A DNA stretch of 51,168 bases from Fibrobacteria bacterium (lineage in GTDB: Bacteria; Fibrobacterota; Fibrobacteria; UBA11236; JADFYW01): positions 1 through 51,168 of the forward strand of contig JADFYW010000015.1 in NCBI GenBank assembly GCA_015232855.1, written 5' to 3'. Below, piece by piece: positions 7,379 to 16,240 of this stretch. The notes under the pieces were generated by a model. It saw nothing but the letters and a program-made list of their open reading frames with translations, did no database searches and was not told the origin of the DNA. The position numbers were made by a program, and so were the translations under genes. Within the stretch, counting starts at the first letter, position 1. Each line of letters begins with the position of its first letter.

Positions 7379-9193
7379 TTGACGGATCAATCTTATCCCA
7401 TATTAAAATGCAAAGATGATGGCGCGGTCTTTAATCTTTCGGGACGTGTAACTACTGCCGGTGCCTCCGCATCCTGTAATATCAAACTTTCTGGCCCCGC
7501 ACCGGAACGTCTTGCTCATATTCTTTTTAAAAACGGCAGATATAATCTCCAGGCCCTTGCCGGTGCTCACAAGGTCAAATTAAACGGGAAGCCCTTAAAA
7601 CTCCCTGCGGATCTCTCACATGGGGACAATATCAGGCTCATTAATACTGATTATTTATTTCTTGAAAAATCAGAAAAAGAAGGTGTGACCACCTCCCCCG
7701 GGATAACCAGCCCCATTGGTGAACTTATTGATGTTATCGTTTCGTTACTTGAAGACCGGAGTCGTGATGTTTTTCAGGAACTGGTTACAAGTATTTCGAG
7801 ACTTTTAAAATGTGATGCTGCCAGGCTTCTCCGTCAGGAAGCGGGAAAAGAATCTACCCGGGCGGTTGCCAGTTTTCCGAGTGGTGCAAGCGCGGGCAGA
7901 TTCAGTAACCGTGCAATAAGCTGGGCACGGGATTCAAAAAAAACGGTTCTTATGCAAGATAGCGACTGGATGGAAAATGGGGAATCCATGTCATCCCTCA
8001 ATCGCAATGCCGTGGGGTCTGTTTTATGTGCTCCATTATTGAGCGGAGGTGATTTGATAGGTTTTTTATACCTGGATCGCCTGCAGGGCAACAATCCATT
8101 TTCAGAAGATGATCGTGAGTTCTGCGACAGTTTACGGCCACTGCTTGAAAATATTCTCGGCATAAAAGAAGCGCATAAAAGGCAGAAAGACACTATTGCA
8201 CGCTTGCAGCAGCGTGATATTCCCACGTCATCAGGTATCATATATAGTTCAAGGGTGATGGAAAAAACCCTGCGCATGGCAGAGAAAGTAGCCCGGACCA
8301 ATACACCTATTTTTATTTATGGTGAAACCGGCACAGGCAAAGAACTGGTGTCCAAATATATCCATGAAAATTCTGAGAGAGCAGGCGGCCCCTTTGTTGC
8401 CGTTAACTGTGGGGCCATCCCCGAAAACCTTATTGAATCTGAGCTTTTTGGCCATGAAAAAGGGGCTTTCACCGGCGCTCATCAGCAAAAAATTGGTTAC
8501 TTTGAAAAGGCGAATGGCGGAACCCTGTTCCTTGATGAAATAGGCGAATTACCCCTTTCTCTTCAGGTAAAACTGTTAAGAGTACTCCAGGAGTCTGAAG
8601 TTGTACGTGTTGGCGGCACCACGTCTATACCCATCAACCTGCGAATTCTTTCTGCATCTAACCGTAATCTTTATCAAGAGGTCTCAGAAGGCCGGTTCCG
8701 GGAAGACCTTTTCTTCCGTCTTAATGTCATTAACATAAACCTCCCTCCTCTCCGGGACCGTGATAGTGACGTACTTTTAATTGCTGATTTTTTCCTTCAT
8801 AAATACTGTCAACAGTTTGGAATGTCATTAAAAAAACTGGACGCTTCTGCCCGTGCATCTTTAATGGAATATCCATGGCCGGGAAATATTCGTGAGCTGG
8901 AAAATGTGACACAAAAATCCATACTTCTGACCGGGAACGAAAAGATATCTGGAGAAGATATCAATATCGACACATCCCCCTTTAGCACGGGTACCACAAA
9001 CCCCGTTGGTCACCTCACTTTAAAAGAGGCCAGGGTAAAAGCAGAAACAGAGATTATAACTTCAGTCCTCAAAAAATGGAATGGCAACGTTTCCCGTACC
9101 GCCAAACAGCTCGATATTGACCGCACCTGGCTCATGAAGCTGATGAAAGAATACCAGATAAACCCCGACAACTTCCGCCAGCGCTCTCATTAG
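7379..9193 (+). CDS. Sigma-54 dependent activator with FHA-like and GAF domains
   Basis: The 604-aa regulator has these domains in order: a degenerate FHA-like fold (about 10-96, with LNGKPLKLPADLSHGD), a GAF domain (about 118-262), and an AAA+ sigma-54 interaction domain. The last has Walker A GETGTGKE (315-322), GAFTGA (362-367), Walker B LFLDE (383-387) and the 'FREDLFFRLNV' segment. A Fis-type helix-turn-helix ends the protein (about 555-600, GNVSRTAKQLDIDRTWLMKLM). GAFTGA is intact, so it should activate sigma-54 polymerase. The TTG start at 7379 is the only in-frame choice giving the FHA-like region. It closes an operon that itself begins with a sigma-54 promoter, so autoregulation is likely. 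Kinase plus FHA-activator pairs are known from myxobacteria and planctomycetes. Confidence 0.92.
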   Translation: MTDQSYPILKCKDDGAVFNLSGRVTTAGASASCNIKLSGPAPERLAHILFKNGRYNLQALAGAHKVKLNGKPLKLPADLSHGDNIRLINTDYLFLEKSEKEGVTTSPGITSPIGELIDVIVSLLEDRSRDVFQELVTSISRLLKCDAARLLRQEAGKESTRAVASFPSGASAGRFSNRAISWARDSKKTVLMQDSDWMENGESMSSLNRNAVGSVLCAPLLSGGDLIGFLYLDRLQGNNPFSEDDREFCDSLRPLLENILGIKEAHKRQKDTIARLQQRDIPTSSGIIYSSRVMEKTLRMAEKVARTNTPIFIYGETGTGKELVSKYIHENSERAGGPFVAVNCGAIPENLIESELFGHEKGAFTGAHQQKIGYFEKANGGTLFLDEIGELPLSLQVKLLRVLQESEVVRVGGTTSIPINLRILSASNRNLYQEVSEGRFREDLFFRLNVININLPPLRDRDSDVLLIADFFLHKYCQQFGMSLKKLDASARASLMEYPWPGNIRELENVTQKSILLTGNEKISGEDINIDTSPFSTGTTNPVGHLTLKEARVKAETEIITSVLKKWNGNVSRTAKQLDIDRTWLMKLMKEYQINPDNFRQRSH

Positions 9194-9277
9194 TTAGTAT
9201 CTGTTCAAAATAGCTGATTAATATTAGAAGTTAAAGCCTTACACTAAAGTGCATAGTGATTCAGTTTTTTTATTAAC

Positions 9278-9370
9278 CTCTTTGCGAAACCTCTGCGTCC
9301 TTTGGCCACCTTTCTGCCTTCGTGGCTTCGGTGGCATGCAAAGCATCCTGCTTTTTCGCCTTTGCGGTGA
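9278..9370. repeat. CTTTGCG-type dispersed repeat, solo copy
   Basis: The segment opens CTCTTTGCGAAACCTCTGCG and closes TTCGCCTTTGCGGTGA. It is the same element, in the opposite orientation, as the one at 33431-33523. Here no gene is attached. It fills the gap between two convergent genes. Confidence 0.75.
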
Positions 9371-9385
9371 AAAGATTTTAAAACT

Positions 9386-10891
9386 TTACTGTGCTAAGAC
9401 GGGCATACCCATTAACGGCCAGATCCACATTACAAATACCGACAGTACCGCCATGAGCAATAAGCTCGCTGGAATACCGGCAACGAAAAACTCACCTGAA
9501 GTGAACTGTTTACTATTGTAGGCAATAGCATTGGGAGCAGCCCCCACCAGTAGAAGGAAAGGCATTGCAGCGGTTGTGAGGGATGCAAATAAAACCACTT
9601 CCGGAGCAACCCCAAGATAAGGGCATATAACCAGGGCAACAGGCAGAGATATTGCTATTGCCGCCACATTCATTATCAGATTGGTCATCACCAGTACAAA
9701 GAAAGCTATTCCGAGTACAAACACAAACCATTGAGCATTTTGAAAAAGTATAAGCCAGTTTACAGCTAACCAACTTGCAGCTCCGGTCTGCCAAAGGCAA
9801 AAACCTATACTCATGGCCCCCCCAAACAGGAGAATGATGTTCCAGGGGATTTCTTCAAGGTCATCCATATCAAGGATGTTAAACAGGAAAAATAAGATGG
9901 TGGAAACCAGGATGATAGCGCTTTTATTTATGGGAGCCAATACAGGTACAAAGGAGCGAAGTGCAAGGATTGCTACGGTCAAAAGCACAATCGTAATGGT
10001 GGTTATCTCTATTGGTTTCATTGGCCCCAGTTTTTGATAGAGGCTTTTCGCACGTATCTTCAAACCCGGTATGGTTTTCTTTTCGGGTTTATAAAATATC
10101 ATGAAGAAGCCCCAGAGCAAAAATACCATGGCAAATCCAAGCATAAACATATAGTAGGAAAATTGAAAAAAGGATATTTCTTTACCGGTAATATCTTTGA
10201 AAAATCCAAGTGCCACTGCACCCCGTGCAGCGCCCAATAAGGTAATAGAGCTGCCCGCTCCTGCGACAAAGGCCATACCAATAAACAGCCCTTTTCCAAA
10301 TTTGGTTGGTTTATCACTCGTATCATACAATTTATAAATAGCCATCAGCAATGGAAATACTGTGGCAGCAACTGCGGTATGGGCCATGATGAGAGTAAGT
10401 ATAGCCGTCATCAAAAAAGTGCCCAGATAAATCATGCTGGTGCGCTCCCCGACGAGCATGAGCATTTTATAAGCCATGCGCTGGGTAAGGCCGGACTTAG
10501 TGAAGGTCATCCCTATTACAATTGAGCCGAAAATAAACCATACCGAAGGATCCATAAAATCACTGAAAGCTGTTTTGGGCGCACGAATGAGAAACATAGC
10601 CTGAATCACTCCAACCATCACACTGGTTACCCCAATGGGGACAACTTCAAAAACCCACCATACCGCAGTCAATAAAAAAAGGCCTATAGCGGCCTTTCCT
10701 TCATGGGATAGTGCAAATGCTTTTCCATTGGGATCTAATGCCGCAGGCCATGAGGGAGAAAAATAAACCGCACAAAAAAGTATCACACCTAATAAAATAA
10801 AGGACAAGCGCTTTTTGTCGAGGTCTTTGTGTTTTTGAACAAGACGTATTATTCTTGTTTTATGATCAGAGCTATGTGTATTTGTTTCCAT
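9386..10891 (-). CDS. DASS/SLC13-family anion:sodium symporter
   Basis: A 501-aa membrane protein with about 12 hydrophobic segments and the divalent anion:Na+ symporter layout. It has a cytoplasmic Lys-rich N-terminus, 'PSVWFIFGSIVIGMTFTKSGL', 'MAHTAVAATVFPLLMAIY' and, in the second repeat, 'VMTNLIMNVAAIAISLPVAL'. These carry the conserved T/N substrate-loop positions. Likely substrates are dicarboxylates, sulfate or similar anions; the sequence alone cannot decide. The start codon overlaps the stop of the CBS-domain gene (TAATG), so the two are translated as a unit with the CBS protein first. The CBS pair may sense an adenine nucleotide and control the transporter (inference). Confidence 0.88.
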   Translation of the reverse strand: METNTHSSDHKTRIIRLVQKHKDLDKKRLSFILLGVILFCAVYFSPSWPAALDPNGKAFALSHEGKAAIGLFLLTAVWWVFEVVPIGVTSVMVGVIQAMFLIRAPKTAFSDFMDPSVWFIFGSIVIGMTFTKSGLTQRMAYKMLMLVGERTSMIYLGTFLMTAILTLIMAHTAVAATVFPLLMAIYKLYDTSDKPTKFGKGLFIGMAFVAGAGSSITLLGAARGAVALGFFKDITGKEISFFQFSYYMFMLGFAMVFLLWGFFMIFYKPEKKTIPGLKIRAKSLYQKLGPMKPIEITTITIVLLTVAILALRSFVPVLAPINKSAIILVSTILFFLFNILDMDDLEEIPWNIILLFGGAMSIGFCLWQTGAASWLAVNWLILFQNAQWFVFVLGIAFFVLVMTNLIMNVAAIAISLPVALVICPYLGVAPEVVLFASLTTAAMPFLLLVGAAPNAIAYNSKQFTSGEFFVAGIPASLLLMAVLSVFVMWIWPLMGMPVLAQ

Positions 10892-11442
10892 TATAACCTA
10901 AAATGATCCTGAACGTTTAAAACGGAATGGGCAATAAAATGTAGTGCATCAGCAGATCGTACAACCCCCACAACCCTATCGTTTTTAGTAACAGGAATCA
11001 TACTGATATTATATTCTACCATCGTGGAAATGATTTTAGTAATGTGATCGTCGTAGTCAATGGTTTGGGCAATTGGAAGCATTATTTCTTTCACTTTCTT
11101 TTTGGAGTTTCGCTTAATCGACTCAAAAGTTGCGTCACCCGTTAATTCAGACAGATTGGGATCAATATGCACATCAAACCATTTCCGCTTATAGGAGGAA
11201 GTATGTTTCACCAGGAAGCCGGGCTCAAGTCCTCTAAAAATATCTCTTCGCCGGATAACACCAACCAATTCATTTGAATGATCAAATACCAGTACCACCC
11301 GGGGAAGAGCCTTTCTACCGCCACTGTCAATCTGGATATTATCCATTTCTTCCACAGCATCCAACAGGGTATCATTAATTGATACAATTGGATATTTTGA
11401 AATGGGAATCATTAATTCGCCGGCAGTAATATTTTCTTCCAT
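10891..11442 (-). CDS. CBS-domain pair protein
   Basis: The 183-aa cytoplasmic protein is made of two CBS motifs. The first covers about residues 1-75 (MIPISKYPIVSINDTLLDAVEEM and LVGVIRRRDIFRGL). The second covers about 115-175 (VKEIMLPIAQTIDYDDHI and VVGVVRSADALHFI). CBS pairs bind ATP, AMP or related nucleotides and regulate attached or partner proteins. Here it is a separate subunit, directly upstream of and overlapping the DASS transporter gene. ATG at 11442, with an AAAGG about 9 bases upstream. Confidence 0.88.
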   Translation of the reverse strand: MEENITAGELMIPISKYPIVSINDTLLDAVEEMDNIQIDSGGRKALPRVVLVFDHSNELVGVIRRRDIFRGLEPGFLVKHTSSYKRKWFDVHIDPNLSELTGDATFESIKRNSKKKVKEIMLPIAQTIDYDDHITKIISTMVEYNISMIPVTKNDRVVGVVRSADALHFIAHSVLNVQDHFRL

Positions 11443-11722
11443 TTTTCAGAACCTTTTTTAAGTCTACCTAACAGCTGTGAATTATTCCTCGTTCCGGGTA
11501 CAAAATGTTGAAAAAAAGTTTTTTTTTCCAAACCCCAGAACCGCATATTTGCCAGAATAACAATTTTATATTGTAAAAATCAACTGTTTTGGCACATTGA
11601 ACAGATTTTGTTTAATTATTGATTTACAAAGTACCCGCTGAAAGTCCTCTTTTTTATTAAAGCTGCAAATCCCGAAATATTGTATTTTATTGGAATTCAC
11701 CCCTTTAAGAGGTCTCTCAACT

Positions 11723-12286
11723 ATGGCGAAAATTATAATAAACAGATTGCTTTTTCCAGGTAATGGCCACCCTTTTTCGTGTTTTGTGTTTCTTTTCGTA
11801 ATTCTTTTTACTTCAATTGCTTTTACGAAAGACAAGGATGCTCACATAAAATCACCTGATTTGTCGGGCATTACCTTAAAAGGTGATACCATTTCTTTAT
11901 CAGATTATAAAGGCAAAATTGTACTTGTGGATTTTTGGGCCAGTTGGTGCGCTCCCTGCAGGGAAGAATTGCCTTTTCTTGTAGAATTTTATGAAATGCA
12001 CAAGAGCGACAACTTTGCCATGATAACGGTGAACATAGATAACAAGCTTGAAAATGTTACAAGCTTTTTAGATGACTTAAAATCCAAACCATCTTTCCCG
12101 GTTCTCCTTGACCAAACACAATCCTTTCCACCCATATTTAAATTGCAGGCAATGCCCACTACTCTTTTTATAGATGCAGAGGGGTACATACGATTCACCC
12201 ATACCGGTTTTTCTAAATCCCATAAGAAAATAATAGCTGAAGAATTACAAATTTTGCTAAAGGAACTAAAGCAATCCAAGCAATAA
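11723..12286 (+). CDS. TlpA/ResA-type thioredoxin, membrane-anchored
   Basis: Start chosen at ATG 11723, which has AAGAGG ten bases upstream; a TTG at 11690 is a longer alternative. The protein has a hydrophobic N-terminal segment that is a signal or anchor. Its thioredoxin fold contains the WCAPC active site in 'VDFWASWCAPCREELPF' and the cis-proline loop 'AMPTTLFI'. TlpA-type proteins reduce disulfides in the periplasm, often in apocytochromes or metal-binding proteins. It is followed by a heme-motif protein, a DUF4266 lipoprotein and a DUF3570 protein, the usual company of TlpA proteins in this conserved cluster. Confidence 0.88.
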   Translation: MAKIIINRLLFPGNGHPFSCFVFLFVILFTSIAFTKDKDAHIKSPDLSGITLKGDTISLSDYKGKIVLVDFWASWCAPCREELPFLVEFYEMHKSDNFAMITVNIDNKLENVTSFLDDLKSKPSFPVLLDQTQSFPPIFKLQAMPTTLFIDAEGYIRFTHTGFSKSHKKIIAEELQILLKELKQSKQ

Positions 12287-12339
12287 CATCATCCCTATCT
12301 CCCCTATTGCAATTAAATTGTTATAAGCAAATTATCATT

Positions 12340-12657
12340 ATGCGAAACACCTTTTTCTGGTTCTTTCTTATCCCGGCAACGATTGTGGTTCTTTGTCGCT
12401 GTGATATGTTTGATCCCGGATTAAAAGCCCTCAAAGTAGACGGACACCATAAATTCAAACAAGGCGCTTTGCACAAAGATGAGCCAGATGAGCCTTTTGG
12501 AAATCGAGAACATGAGGGTTGTGCCTCTGACAATTGCCACCAATCTGACCTCAAAGGAGGGCTCACCAGCGAGTCTCATTTAGTAGCCCCCTCCTGCTTC
12601 CAGTGCCATGGCCCCATTTGGGAAGAAGATGAAGAGGATGAAGAAGATGATCATTAA
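12340..12657 (+). CDS. Small secreted protein with two c-type heme motifs (CX4CH and CX2CH)
   Basis: ATG at 12340 gives about 105 aa with a hydrophobic N-terminus (FFWFFLIPATIVVLC), so it is exported. Two heme-attachment-like motifs are seen: CASDNCH (CX4CH, the long spacing known from some tetraheme c3 cytochromes) and CFQCH (CX2CH). The N-terminal half has several histidines (GHHKFKQGALH) that could be distal ligands. The C-terminus is strongly acidic (EEDEEDEEDDH). No named family recognised. It overlaps the DUF4266 gene by about 29 bases, and TlpA upstream could keep the heme cysteines reduced. Metal binding other than heme cannot be excluded. Confidence 0.7.
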   Translation: MRNTFFWFFLIPATIVVLCRCDMFDPGLKALKVDGHHKFKQGALHKDEPDEPFGNREHEGCASDNCHQSDLKGGLTSESHLVAPSCFQCHGPIWEEDEEDEEDDH

Positions 12658-12856
12658 TGTCATTCTTATTTTTCTGACATTACTTTTTGCCAATTGCGCC
12701 GTTGTGCAACCATGGCAACGAGAAAAACTATCTGATCCTATAATGATAATGGATGAAAACCCTGTTCGTAAATCACACTCCGACAGTCATCATGAACGAA
12801 GAGAAGGGAGTTCAGGTGGAACGGGTGAACAAAGCGGAGGATGTGGCTGTGGCTAA
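12629..12856 (+). CDS. DUF4266 small lipoprotein
   Basis: A short protein with an N-terminal membrane/lipoprotein signal (MIINVILIFLTLLFANC), then 'PWQREKLSDPIMIMDENP' and a Gly/Ser-rich tail ending GGCGCG. This is the layout of DUF4266: a conserved P-x-x-RE-x-L-x-DP-I-M stretch and a Cys-Gly-Cys terminus. The start is ambiguous among in-frame ATG codons at 12608, 12629, 12638 and 12647; 12629 gives a lysine-rich N-region. The residue before the lipid cysteine is Asn, which is unusual. DUF4266 genes usually sit with DUF3570, TlpA and often ApbE flavin transferase genes. No ApbE gene is seen here. The CGC tail suggests metal or redox chemistry (inference). Confidence 0.85.
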   Translation: MKRMKKMIINVILIFLTLLFANCAVVQPWQREKLSDPIMIMDENPVRKSHSDSHHERREGSSGGTGEQSGGCGCG

Positions 12857-14000
12857 TCTCTCAAAGATTTTGGCGGCAAGCCTGTTCCCGGTACTGCTTC
12901 TATCCTGTTTTGCATTCTCCCAGAGCACACTGCCAAATGAACTTCAGGTTAACCTGAATGCCTATCTGGATAACGCTAATGTACAGGTTGTATTTCCTTC
13001 TATTGCCCTGAAGCGAAAAATAACATCTTCTACCACCTTGTCAGGAAAGTATGATGTGGATATTATCACCGCAGCTTCCATGCGTAGTCATTTTGACATT
13101 GATGGCGTTTCTTCCGCCACTCCAGCTAATCATGGTGGCAGAGATAACACTCCTGATGATTTACGGCATGATTTTTCATTTGGTGCGGCCCAGGAGTTAT
13201 TCGGTGCTACAGCAGATGTTAATGGTATTTACAGTCGTGAACGTGACTACTCTTCAAAAACCCTCACGGGGGGCCTCTCTGTTCCTCTGGCAAAAAAGAA
13301 TACCACTCCCCGTTTGGGCATTGTAAAACGTTGGGACAAGCTTTTCCCCCAGACCCGGGAAGGGACAGAAGATATTGATGTACTAACCATTGACGCAGGT
13401 ATTACTCAGCTTATTAGTAAATCAGCCCTTATTGAATTTAATCTGAGCTGGAGCCGTTATGAAGGTTACCTGTCAAACCCCTATGAAGTTATAACCCTTA
13501 TTGAAAACAACACATTCAGATATGCAGAGCCTGCCCATCCCGGCGAACGCAATAAACTGGCCATTGGCTCCCGAACCCGTTTCATGATTACTGAAAGAAC
13601 AGCCATTCAGGCGGGGTACCGGTTTTACCAGGATGACTGGGACATCAACAGCCACACACTTCGGCTTCTCTTCAATCTCTATAATGGCAAAAAAAGTATC
13701 CTTTATACTTTTAAGACCCGCCATTACCTCCAGTCCAAAGCGGAATTCTTTAAAGAAGAATATAGTGGAACAGAAGACTATATGGCAGTAGATAACAAAC
13801 TCAACGCGAGTTTTTCCAATGAGTTCCAGTTTGAAACCCGCATTATCGGTTCCCGGTTAAAAAGGAAAATTTTTGGAAATGCTGATGTGTATTTCGGTTG
13901 CACGTTGTATCAACGCAGACTAGCTAGTCGGGACTGGCATAGTAGGAGTAAAAACTTAATTGCCTTAATGTTGAATAGCGGCTACCGCCTCAACTTTTAA
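12849..14000 (+). CDS. DUF3570 outer-membrane beta-barrel protein
   Basis: Start proposed at GTG 12849: it overlaps the DUF4266 stop by eight bases, has GCGGAGG eight bases upstream and begins directly with a signal peptide (ANLSKILAASLFPVLLLSC). Longer in-frame starts at 12753 and 12792 would place a charged stretch before the signal. The mature protein of about 355 aa is beta-rich, with the 'LNAYLDNANVQVVFPSIALKR' opening, 'DIITAASMRSHFDIDGVSSAT' and a terminal 'NSGYRLNF' strand typical of DUF3570 barrels. In conserved clusters it travels with DUF4266, TlpA and redox proteins, so it may be the outer-membrane partner of that redox module. It ends two bases before a convergent gene. Confidence 0.88.
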   Translation: MANLSKILAASLFPVLLLSCFAFSQSTLPNELQVNLNAYLDNANVQVVFPSIALKRKITSSTTLSGKYDVDIITAASMRSHFDIDGVSSATPANHGGRDNTPDDLRHDFSFGAAQELFGATADVNGIYSRERDYSSKTLTGGLSVPLAKKNTTPRLGIVKRWDKLFPQTREGTEDIDVLTIDAGITQLISKSALIEFNLSWSRYEGYLSNPYEVITLIENNTFRYAEPAHPGERNKLAIGSRTRFMITERTAIQAGYRFYQDDWDINSHTLRLLFNLYNGKKSILYTFKTRHYLQSKAEFFKEEYSGTEDYMAVDNKLNASFSNEFQFETRIIGSRLKRKIFGNADVYFGCTLYQRRLASRDWHSRSKNLIALMLNSGYRLNF

Positions 14001-14001
14001 A

Positions 14002-15363
14002 TCATTTCTCATCCAGGAGGGTGAATATCCATTCATTATTCTCTTTCGAAATGAGGTATAGCCTGGTGGCTGAGTAACGTGAATATTTTGTACTCGCCGT
14101 TTGTGGTTGTGATAAAAATGTAATGATAAAGATATTCCCTTTTTCATCAACAGCTGAAGAGTAAGTGCTATGGTGTTTATAATCCTTAAGAGTATCAGGA
14201 AAAGGAATAGAGTCAAAAACATCGTCATCACATGTTTTTGTATAAAATAATGTTTTTGTACTCATAGATCTTTTTGAATCAGCATTTTCATTGTTGTTTC
14301 CAAAAGCAAAGTTGCTTAAACGGTGAATACAGCCATCATCGTCAATCATCGTTGAGAAGGCCTGGTAATTCTCGTTATTATAAGACCGAAGTAATTCAGC
14401 CGGTTCTTTATTAATATTATAGATATCAATACTATCTCCTTTGATCACAAACATAAAACTCGTGTCTTTTGCCTGCTTTATAATAATGTCTGATAGATAC
14501 GTATCAGTTTCAATCTGTAGGGTCTCTTGTTTTATGGTGTCTTTCGTAATCCGGTACAAACAAATAAGATGCTTAATTGTGTTTTTGACATCATCATCTT
14601 CACTTTCTGGTTTTGACCATTCTTCCGAATAACGCTTCAGATAACTTACTGGTAAAATCACCGTTCCTTCAATTATAGCTGGCGCATAAGTTGTCATATC
14701 ACCATCCACGTACTGACTATCAACTTGGTGTGTATTAAAAAAGCTTTGACCGTTAATTTGAATTCCCCTAAAACTCGACTCAGGATACCAAGTTTCAGGA
14801 TTATAAAAGAATGAATAAAACGGCATATAAATTTCATCCTCATATATCATGGTATAATCAGCATTAATATGATAACCTTCTTCCATCTTTAGGGAAAGTG
14901 AACGAACTTTTTTCCAATCTCCTGACTCGCGCATATAAATGATATACTTAGAAAGGTCTTGTACCACTGCATATAAATTATCAGTGTTCGGGGATGTTAT
15001 CAAACGAGTATGCATAGAATTATTTCCCAGCATATTTTCAAAACCGTGGGATAAAACCTTTCCATCAACATAACTGTAATGGTATGTTGTATTTCCTCGC
15101 AGCATAATTTCGGGGTAATCTGGATTGGTATATTTTTTGGTATACAACAGATTAACATTCGCTAAAATATGCGGGTGACGGTTCTTATCTATGGTGAATT
15201 TCGCGCCATATGACATAAACTCTTCGCCGTATTTTACATCATACTCAAACTCAGGGTCTTCTTGTTCAAACACGCAGGTACAAAGCCAGCAAAGCACCAT
15301 TGTTATTAAAACAAAAAAAGATGATATTTTTTTCATCCTTTTAAAATAAATTTTAGAAAGCAA
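14002..15363 (-). CDS. Secreted or lipid-anchored protein of unknown function
   Basis: The 453-aa product has an N-terminal hydrophobic segment (ISSFFVLITMVLCWLCTC) with cysteines that could be lipidated, but no perfect lipobox. The mature part is beta-rich with repeating phrases such as 'YMRESGDWKKVRSLSL', 'DDDGCIHRLSNFAF' and 'DEKGNIFIITFL', as in beta-propeller-like proteins that read as display values. TTG at 15363 has a GGAAAG ten bases upstream; ATG at 15336 is the alternative. It converges on the DUF3570 gene with one base between stop codons and no terminator in between. Not recognised as a named family. Confidence 0.65.
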   Translation of the reverse strand: MLSKIYFKRMKKISSFFVLITMVLCWLCTCVFEQEDPEFEYDVKYGEEFMSYGAKFTIDKNRHPHILANVNLLYTKKYTNPDYPEIMLRGNTTYHYSYVDGKVLSHGFENMLGNNSMHTRLITSPNTDNLYAVVQDLSKYIIYMRESGDWKKVRSLSLKMEEGYHINADYTMIYEDEIYMPFYSFFYNPETWYPESSFRGIQINGQSFFNTHQVDSQYVDGDMTTYAPAIIEGTVILPVSYLKRYSEEWSKPESEDDDVKNTIKHLICLYRITKDTIKQETLQIETDTYLSDIIIKQAKDTSFMFVIKGDSIDIYNINKEPAELLRSYNNENYQAFSTMIDDDGCIHRLSNFAFGNNNENADSKRSMSTKTLFYTKTCDDDVFDSIPFPDTLKDYKHHSTYSSAVDEKGNIFIITFLSQPQTASTKYSRYSATRLYLISKENNEWIFTLLDEK

Positions 15364-15415
15364 TTTTGCATATGCTTTCCCTTAATTTTCTATATTCTTT
15401 CAAAAAAGTATTCTT

Positions 15416-16240
15416 ATGATACAGAACCGTTACATTTTAGCGCTTGTTATACCTGTAGTTTTATGCAGTTGCATATATACTACGCATAATTATAATACCG
15501 GCCGTACCCTTCAGGAAGGAAAATCCCGTATCACTCTTGGATATGGCAAACAAAAAATGATTACTCTTGATTGCAGCTATGATAACCGATGGGGCTATCT
15601 TATCAAAAAAGACGGAAAAGCAACTTGTCTTTATGAAGAATATCTCGATTCCACAATCGATAGCAGTTTTTATAAGCCCAACGACCATATTCAAAGTATA
15701 CCTGATCTCAGCTTTGGTTATGGTCTTGGTATACGAAATAATTGGGGCCCCTTTCCAGGCCTTGAAATGGGATTTCTATTGGAAATACCCACGCTGCCTA
15801 TTAGTGCTGAATTTTATATGCGATTAGCGATGCCTGATTATATGTGGAAAAAAACAAAACATTCCGTTGCTATGGGCTATATCATGGGGGCCTGGGCAGA
15901 TAATTCCTGGTATCTGGGTTATGCAATATCCCATGAAATTGGGAAAAACCTCGTTTATGGGAGTTTTCGTTCAACCCTTATGGCCACCCAAATGATGGAT
16001 AATGGAACAGAAGACGCGGATGAATCTTTTAAATTTGTTCACAACCGCAAACTTGTGCATATGCTCACTACGGGTTTTATGTGGTTCATACCCGACATTG
16101 TAATTTTTCCGGATTTTGTTACCCCTCAGATAAATATTCTCTATCCTAAAATACCTTTAACCTTCGACTCGAGATCATGGGGCTATGATGACGGTGGCTT
16201 TTATGTGAAATGGAACGTTGGGTTCGGCTGGAGTTTTTAA
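15416..16240 (+). CDS. Lipoprotein upstream of TonB receptor, unknown function
   Basis: The 274-aa product has a lipoprotein signal (ILALVIPVVLCSC, lipid Cys about residue 19). It then has a beta-rich region with many Tyr/Trp/Gly residues, such as 'LSFGYGLGIRNNWGPFPGLEMGFLLEIP' in spaced strands, and ends 'WNVGFGWSF', like an outer-membrane barrel strand. Its stop codon overlaps the probable start of the TonB-dependent receptor gene (TAATG), so the two probably work together at the outer membrane. It is transcribed divergently from the gene at 14002-15363. No named family recognised. Confidence 0.7.
   Translation: MIQNRYILALVIPVVLCSCIYTTHNYNTGRTLQEGKSRITLGYGKQKMITLDCSYDNRWGYLIKKDGKATCLYEEYLDSTIDSSFYKPNDHIQSIPDLSFGYGLGIRNNWGPFPGLEMGFLLEIPTLPISAEFYMRLAMPDYMWKKTKHSVAMGYIMGAWADNSWYLGYAISHEIGKNLVYGSFRSTLMATQMMDNGTEDADESFKFVHNRKLVHMLTTGFMWFIPDIVIFPDFVTPQINILYPKIPLTFDSRSWGYDDGGFYVKWNVGFGWSF

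Noticed and set aside
9249-9521. A 90-codon plus-strand frame
   Set aside because: It runs through the dispersed repeat at 9278-9370 and into the antisense of the transporter gene.
11588-11606. TGGCAC at 11590 as a sigma-54 promoter for the TlpA gene
   Set aside because: The -12 part reads ACAG instead of TTGC, and the distance to the start is long.
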